Below are positions 12,687 through 16,758 of a stretch of 16,758 nt of DNA, in pieces (position 1 is the first letter of the stretch; every line of letters starts with the position of its first letter). Source of the DNA: CAKZSU01 sp044223895. GTDB lineage: Bacteria; Patescibacteriota; Microgenomatia; UBA10105; UBA927. The DNA lies in assembly GCA_044223895.1 (NCBI GenBank), contig JBGALL010000039.1, positions 1 to 16,758 on the forward strand. Direction: 5' to 3'. A program made the translations under genes and the position numbers. Under the pieces are notes generated by a model. The model searched no databases and was not told the DNA's origin. It worked only from the letters and a program-made list of their open reading frames with translations.

Positions 12687-13762
12687 TCTCGGAGTTTCTT
12701 ACTACGAGAAGGATGACGCAACTTTCGAAGTGCTTTGGCTTCTATTTGTCTGATACGTTCTCGAGTAACTCCAAATTGACTACCCACCTCTTCTAAGGTT
12801 CGTGGTCGACCGTCTTCTAATCCAAATCGGAGAATTAAGACTTTTCGTTCCCGATCAGATAAGGTTCCCAGTACTTCTTCCATGTGTTCTTTTAATAGCT
12901 GGCGAGATGTCTGATCATACGGTGTTGGACCCGGATCAGAGATAAAATCTCCTAAGTGACTATCTTCTTCATCCCCTACTGGAGTTTCCAAAGAGGTTGG
13001 TTCTTGAGAAACTTTCATTATTTCTCGAACTTTGGTCACATCTACTTCCATCACTTTAGCAACTTCTTCGGGAGTTGGTTCTCTTCCTAATTCTTGCATT
13101 AGGCGGCGGGAAGCACGGATATATCGATTGATCGTTTCAACCATGTGCACAGGGATACGGATAGTACGATCCTGCTCCGAAATTGCCCGAGTGATTGCTT
13201 GACGAATCAACCAGGTAGCATAGGTACTAAAGTTATATCCTTTTCTCCAATCATACTTTTCTACAGCTCGGATAAGCCCCTGATTTCCTTCCTGGATAAG
13301 ATCGAGCAGACTCATTCCTCTCCCGATATATTTTTTAGCGATCGAGACAACTAATCGAAGATTGGATTCTGTTAATCGTTTCTTAGCTTTCATATCGCCT
13401 TTTTCGTATCGTTTTGCTAAGGAGATTTCATCTTCGAATTTTAAAAGAGGGATACGTCCAATTTCTTTTAGGTACATTCTGACAGGGTCAGAAACCCCTT
13501 CTGAGGATGCTCGCGTCAACGCTTCGATTTCTTTTTCTAGATCCTGAAGACTCTTCGTTGCTTCTTTTTCTGTATCTTGTGAGGTGGTTTCAAAGACGTC
13601 TATCCCTTGTCGGATCAATTGATCATATAGGTAATCAAGATCTTGGATATGTTCTTCGGGTTTAGGAAATAACGCGAGGATATCGTCTTGGGTTACAAAC
13701 CCATTATCTTTTCCATCTTGGAGAAGTTCTTCAATAGTAGTAATATTTTTTCCTTTTGGCAT
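12674..13762 (-). CDS. rpoD: Primary RNA polymerase sigma factor (RpoD/SigA)
   Basis: The 362-aa sigma-70 factor contains a short region 1.1-like N-terminus (GKDNGFVTQDDIL), a linker, region 1.2 (SDPVRMYLKEIGRIPLL), region 2 (NLRLVVSIAKKY, LIQEGNQGLIRAVEKYD, NFSTYATWLIRQAITRAI), region 3 (GREPTPEEVAKVM) and region 4 (RTLEEVGSQFGVTRERIRQIEAKALRKLR). All core regions are intact and the non-conserved insert is absent, giving a compact form. Region 2.3 has W174-L175 where primary sigmas have two tryptophans. The Gln and Thr that read the -12 base (IRQAIT) are kept. It lies 86 nt after dnaG on the same strand. No SD site; the gap holds a repeat (13786-13808). It is the likely factor behind the TATAAT boxes in this window. 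Confidence 0.97.
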   Translation of the reverse strand: MPKGKNITTIEELLQDGKDNGFVTQDDILALFPKPEEHIQDLDYLYDQLIRQGIDVFETTSQDTEKEATKSLQDLEKEIEALTRASSEGVSDPVRMYLKEIGRIPLLKFEDEISLAKRYEKGDMKAKKRLTESNLRLVVSIAKKYIGRGMSLLDLIQEGNQGLIRAVEKYDWRKGYNFSTYATWLIRQAITRAISEQDRTIRIPVHMVETINRYIRASRRLMQELGREPTPEEVAKVMEVDVTKVREIMKVSQEPTSLETPVGDEEDSHLGDFISDPGPTPYDQTSRQLLKEHMEEVLGTLSDRERKVLILRFGLEDGRPRTLEEVGSQFGVTRERIRQIEAKALRKLRHPSRSKKLRDYLE

Positions 13763-13785
13763 AATAAATTCGTTTTCCCGCTTCC

Positions 13786-13808
13786 AAATGCAAATGCTCT
13801 ATGCATTT
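13786..13808 (-). repeat. Alternative hairpin in the dnaG-rpoD gap
   Basis: In the minus orientation AAATGC (13808-13803) is followed by ATAGA and two tandem GCATTT copies (13797-13792 and 13791-13786). The first arm can pair with either copy, giving two alternative 6-bp stems just 24 nt upstream of rpoD. It may be a regulatory or RNA-processing site; no T run follows, so it is not an intrinsic terminator. Confidence 0.4.
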
Positions 13809-13848
13809 TCACCGTGAAGGAAGAAACGCCTGGAATGTCGGGATTGTA

Positions 13849-15612
13849 TCAGATCTTAGGAGACTTTTCTAGATGGCGAAGTTTATTTGCATATTCTGCA
13901 ATCTGGTTGGCAAGGGTTTCTTGGCTAGATTCTTCAGCACTTTTTAATTCTTGGGTTAATCGCTGAATATTCTCTTTTAGAAATCGCTTTGCACGCTCCT
14001 TAACAACAAACTGCCATTCTCTCGCCAATTGATCTTGGGTTTGTAACATATCAGATATGTCCCAGGTCATGGCCTGATCAACAATGTTCCCCCATTCTTC
14101 TGGCAAGTTTTGTAAAAATTCAGGGAGAGAGAAGGAGGGATTTTTCAACGCCTCTTCTAAGCGGGAAATTATCTGTTGGAGGATTGGAGAGTGAAGAGTC
14201 TCTACTTGAAGCAACGAGGTATTTAGTAATAATTGAGGATTTCCTTGCAACAATAATGCGAGCACGTACAAATCTTGAGCATATTCTTCCTCAGGAATCT
14301 GGGGTGTCTCCTCTACAGTTCGTTGTGGCGTAATAGTTTTCGTCCGCATTTTTCGAAGTCCCTCAGTAATAGCTTGTTCTGGGACTTTTAAGATATCTCC
14401 AAGTTTCTTTATATAATGTGCCTGAACTATGGGATTTTCCATGCGAGATAATATAGGGAATAATTCATCGCTCATATGTTTCTTTCCATAGGCTGACGTA
14501 ACGTCAATGTTTTTTTGTGCTGACACAAAGTAATAATCGTACATTGATTGAGCATCCTTAATAGCCTGCTTCAGTAGGTGGGGTTCTGTTTTGGCTACTT
14601 CATCAGGGTCTTTTCCAAAGGGCATTTGTGCTACGTGAATCTCTAGTCCAGCTCGTTCCGCTATTTCAATCCCCCGTCGAGAGGCATGGTCGCCAGCCAG
14701 GTCGCTATCCAAGGCAAAAATGATTTTTGTAGCAAACCTTTTTAGCAAGTATACTTGTTGTTCAGTTAAAGCTGTTCCTTTGATTGCTACAACGTTTCCA
14801 ATTCCGGCTTGAAATGAAGAGAGTACATCAAATTCTCCTTCCATTAATACTACCGTTTGTTCTTTTTGAATTGCACCTTTGGTAATATCGAGAGCAAAAA
14901 CCATCTCACCTTTTTTGTACAAGATTGTCTCAGGAGAGTTAATGTATTTCGCTTCTTTAACCTCTGGATCAAGGAGTCTACCCGAAAATCCCACAGTATG
15001 ACCTCGGTGATTTCGTAAGGGAAACATTAGTCTTCCTCGAAAACGATCATATCCCCCTCTGGCTGAAGGAATAACTAACCCAGAATCTTCGAGGATTTTC
15101 TCACTATACCCCTTTTTCTTTAAATATTTAGATAGTCCATCCCAGCTATTGGGACTGTACCCCATGCCAAAGGTTTTGACTGTTTTTTCAGAAACACCCC
15201 GTTCTTTTATATACTCTCTTGCTTTCTCACCTACTGCATGAGAGGTGAGCAAATATTGATAATATTCTGAAGCTAAATGATGTATCTCTGAGATTTGATC
15301 TCGCTCTTTTTCTTGCGGAGTAGCTGCAGTTTGCTTTTGTAACGTCACCCCAGCTAAATCAGCCAGCTCTTCTAAAGCTTCTCGAAAATCGACATGTTCA
15401 TATTCCATAATAAAGTCGAATATGGAACCGCCTTTGGCACAACCGAAGCAATGCCAGGCCTGTCTATCAGGTGAAACCATAAAAGAAGGGGTGCGTTCAG
15501 AGTGAAATGGACACAGCCCCTTTAAATTTCTTCCAGCTTTTTTGAGATGAACACGTTTGCCTATAAAATCCACGATGTCTATTCGGGATTTAATTTCATC
15601 TATATCGTTCAT
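13849..15612 (-). CDS. dnaG: DNA primase DnaG
   Basis: The 587-aa protein makes RNA primers at the replication fork. The N-terminal zinc-binding domain has Cys34, His37, Cys55 and Cys58 (CPFH...CFGC). The core RNA polymerase domain includes YINSPETILYKKGE. The TOPRIM motif has the Mg-binding EGEFD (Glu258, Asp262) and the LDSDLAGD loop (Asp302, Asp304); the usual Tyr of EGYMD is Glu here. A helical C-terminal part (about 430-587) is where DnaB binds in other bacteria. Length is normal. The ATG lies 6 nt after an extended -10 box and the upstream mRNA would contain no SD site. It is 52 nt after ogt and 86 nt before rpoD on the same strand. Confidence 0.96.
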   Translation of the reverse strand: MNDIDEIKSRIDIVDFIGKRVHLKKAGRNLKGLCPFHSERTPSFMVSPDRQAWHCFGCAKGGSIFDFIMEYEHVDFREALEELADLAGVTLQKQTAATPQEKERDQISEIHHLASEYYQYLLTSHAVGEKAREYIKERGVSEKTVKTFGMGYSPNSWDGLSKYLKKKGYSEKILEDSGLVIPSARGGYDRFRGRLMFPLRNHRGHTVGFSGRLLDPEVKEAKYINSPETILYKKGEMVFALDITKGAIQKEQTVVLMEGEFDVLSSFQAGIGNVVAIKGTALTEQQVYLLKRFATKIIFALDSDLAGDHASRRGIEIAERAGLEIHVAQMPFGKDPDEVAKTEPHLLKQAIKDAQSMYDYYFVSAQKNIDVTSAYGKKHMSDELFPILSRMENPIVQAHYIKKLGDILKVPEQAITEGLRKMRTKTITPQRTVEETPQIPEEEYAQDLYVLALLLQGNPQLLLNTSLLQVETLHSPILQQIISRLEEALKNPSFSLPEFLQNLPEEWGNIVDQAMTWDISDMLQTQDQLAREWQFVVKERAKRFLKENIQRLTQELKSAEESSQETLANQIAEYANKLRHLEKSPKI

Positions 15613-15618
15613 ACCAGG

Positions 15619-15627
15619 AGGATATCA
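15619..15627 (-). promoter_or_regulatory. Extended -10 promoter at the dnaG start (leaderless)
   Basis: The minus strand reads TGA-TATCCT (15627-15619): the TG of an extended -10 plus a 4-of-6 hexamer, ending 6 nt before the ATG at 15612. AGGAGG is visible on the plus strand only, so it is not a ribosome binding site for dnaG. Confidence 0.45.
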
Positions 15628-15664
15628 CAAAAGAATTGAAAGTTGAGACGTAAGAATTAAAAAG

Positions 15665-16141
15665 TTAAACCTGTTGGAGAGCTTTTTGTTCGAAGGTGAG
15701 AAGCCATTCTTTTCTCCACAAACCATGAGCGTACCCTGTTAACTTACCATTCTTCCCAATTACCCGATGACAAGGAACAAAAATTGCCAGAGCATTTTTC
15801 CCGTTGGTCATTCCGACAGCTCGGACAGCCTTGGGGTTGCACAGTTTTACAGCGATATCCTGGTAATTATTTACACCCCCATAAGGAATAGTGGTTAAGG
15901 CTTCCCATACTGATTGTTGGAAGGCTGTCCCTTGTTGAGAAAGCGGGACAGTAAATTCTTTTCGTTTACCTGCAAAATACTCATCTAATTGCTTAACCGC
16001 TTGAAGTAAAATAGATACATTGGATTTCTCTAACGATTCTTTCTGATCCAGATCTTTAAATGATACTTTCAAGAGATGTTTTTCATCGGCTTCCAGAAGC
16101 ATCGTTCCGATTGGGGATTGATAGTAATGTTGGTAAGGCAT
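15665..16141 (-). CDS. ogt: Methylated-DNA--protein-cysteine S-methyltransferase
   Basis: The 158-aa suicide repair protein removes alkyl groups from O6-alkylguanine by transferring them to Cys124. The motif PCHRVIGKNGKLTGYAHG is intact. The helix-turn-helix part has TAFQQSVWEALTTIPYGGVNNYQDIA and an arginine finger in KAVRAVG (Arg107). The usual N-P before the active site is N-A (Asn116). Length fits the Ogt/MGMT family. The adjacent unknown gene ends 18 nt upstream, so they may share a transcript. There is no SD site. It sits upstream of dnaG and rpoD, a natural place for a DNA-repair function, though the link to replication is only positional. Confidence 0.93.
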   Translation of the reverse strand: MPYQHYYQSPIGTMLLEADEKHLLKVSFKDLDQKESLEKSNVSILLQAVKQLDEYFAGKRKEFTVPLSQQGTAFQQSVWEALTTIPYGGVNNYQDIAVKLCNPKAVRAVGMTNGKNALAIFVPCHRVIGKNGKLTGYAHGLWRKEWLLTFEQKALQQV

Positions 16142-16159
16142 AACAGGACAAACTCTACT

Positions 16160-16758
16160 CTATTTAGTTTTTTCTTTGGTATCGATATATCGTTTGACGG
16201 CTTTCACGGCAATACTACCTCCTGGAATAAGTATTCCAGCAGCATCTGCTCCAACATCAAATAAAAAGTTTTTATCTAACACTTTCCCTAAATATTCTTG
16301 AAAAACTCGACTTCCTGTACTCATCTCACCAGTCAAAGCATCGATTTCAACAATCGCTTCTTTAGCCTTTGATTTCCATTTATATTGGAAGGCATAGACT
16401 GGACGATAGTATAAATCCACACAAGGAACTTCTACCTCTTCTTCAATAATTGCATCAGCTTGAATTCCCTTAATCATCTTGGCCAAACCATCTCTCATAA
16501 TTGCAGAGACTCGTGATTGCGGTGGAATAAGGATAGAATCCTTGGAAACATGCTTTTCTATATCGTTGGTTACTTCTGTTGGAGAGATCTTCAGATAGCG
16601 GGAAAGATCTGGTAGTGATTTGCCACTGACTGCTTCTACACAAACCTCTTCTTGTTCGTCTTGCGTACAATGTTCAATTACAGAGACGTGAATATGATTA
16701 TTTGCTGCATCATATTTCTTCCCTAAGACGGTAACTGCCTTTACTTCAGGTCCTTTTA
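16160..16758 (-). CDS. Unrecognised protein, 5' end beyond window
   Basis: The frame stays open to the right edge, so the ATG at 16498 is internal and the visible part is about 199 residues. It begins GPEVKAVTVLGKKYDAANN, includes SLPDLSRYLKISPTEVTNDI, a DSILIPPQSRVSAI stretch, then VPCVDLYYRPVYAFQYKWKSKAKEAIVEIDALTGEM and a glycine-rich, alanine-rich hydrophobic segment (GADAAGILIPGGSIAVKAVK) near the C-terminus. The YYRPVYAF-x-x-x-W and EIDALTGE patterns resemble PepSY-like beta sheets in general but no family could be named. It reads as soluble and possibly membrane-proximal. It lies 18 nt before ogt on the same strand. No function is proposed. Confidence 0.65.
   Translation of the reverse strand, partial: KGPEVKAVTVLGKKYDAANNHIHVSVIEHCTQDEQEEVCVEAVSGKSLPDLSRYLKISPTEVTNDIEKHVSKDSILIPPQSRVSAIMRDGLAKMIKGIQADAIIEEEVEVPCVDLYYRPVYAFQYKWKSKAKEAIVEIDALTGEMSTGSRVFQEYLGKVLDKNFLFDVGADAAGILIPGGSIAVKAVKRYIDTKEKTK

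Noticed and set aside
12418..12753. Plus-strand open frame overlapping the SET and rpoD genes.
   Set aside because: It is in a different frame from the SET gene, which has clear conserved motifs, and runs antisense into rpoD.
15613..15620. AGGAGG-like sequence just next to the dnaG start.
   Set aside because: It is on the plus strand; in the dnaG orientation the sequence is CCTCC, which cannot act as a Shine-Dalgarno site.
16470..16670. Minus-strand 66-codon open frame at the right edge.
   Set aside because: It overlaps the longer frame that stays open to the window end and whose composition is protein-like; it is a shadow frame.

Overview
The window looks like a piece of a small, AT-rich bacterial genome, most probably a Candidate Phyla Radiation (Patescibacteria) organism of the Microgenomates type. 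This placement is an inference. It rests on very short intergenic gaps, a dnaG-rpoD pair with a compact sigma factor, a tRNA without an encoded CCA, single-pass surface proteins with Thr/Pro-rich tails, and many start codons without a Shine-Dalgarno (SD) site. TGA is used as a normal stop, for example at 2122-2124 and 7004-7006, so the UGA-glycine code of Gracilibacteria and Absconditabacteria does not apply.

Left part (1-5648): the 3' end of an Rpf/transglycosylase-like gene and a DUF2177 membrane protein come first. Next is an accessory block of small-molecule and stress families: a two-domain VOC protein (+), then on the minus strand ArsR, an AHSA1-type SRPBCC protein, a PhnB-like VOC protein, a stand-alone LigD-type 3'-phosphoesterase, a DHFR-like reductase and a CatE-like VOC protein. 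A divergent excalibur-domain membrane protein and a DUF1801 protein follow. This gene mix is familiar from free-living bacteria and may be horizontally acquired.

Middle part (5650-10060): a zinc-ribbon/RpoA-CTD-like small protein and a KOW-domain small protein are divergently transcribed from a 22-bp gap. After them come a secreted CAP/SCP protein with a mucin-like tail, a previously easy-to-miss 55-aa membrane protein (7196-7363), a second PhnB-like protein, a membrane-anchored alpha/beta hydrolase, and an AT-rich membrane protein with a probable concanavalin-like domain. tRNA-Asn(GTT) lies at 10060-10131.

Right part (10132-16758): a decayed PIG-V-like mannosyltransferase pseudogene, an L,D-transpeptidase and a SET-domain protein are on the plus strand. 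Facing them on the minus strand is the core block: an unrecognised protein cut by the window edge, Ogt, DnaG and RpoD.

The clearest unexpected signal is in the promoters. At least six genes have a -10-like hexamer ending exactly 6 nt before the start codon, and three or four more are within 7-9 nt, all without an SD site. This predicts leaderless mRNAs. Operon-internal genes and a few leadered genes carry good SD sites. The extreme case is 5953-5974, where two divergent genes share overlapping perfect TATAAT boxes in a 22-bp gap. No CRISPR array, insertion sequence or phage gene was seen.
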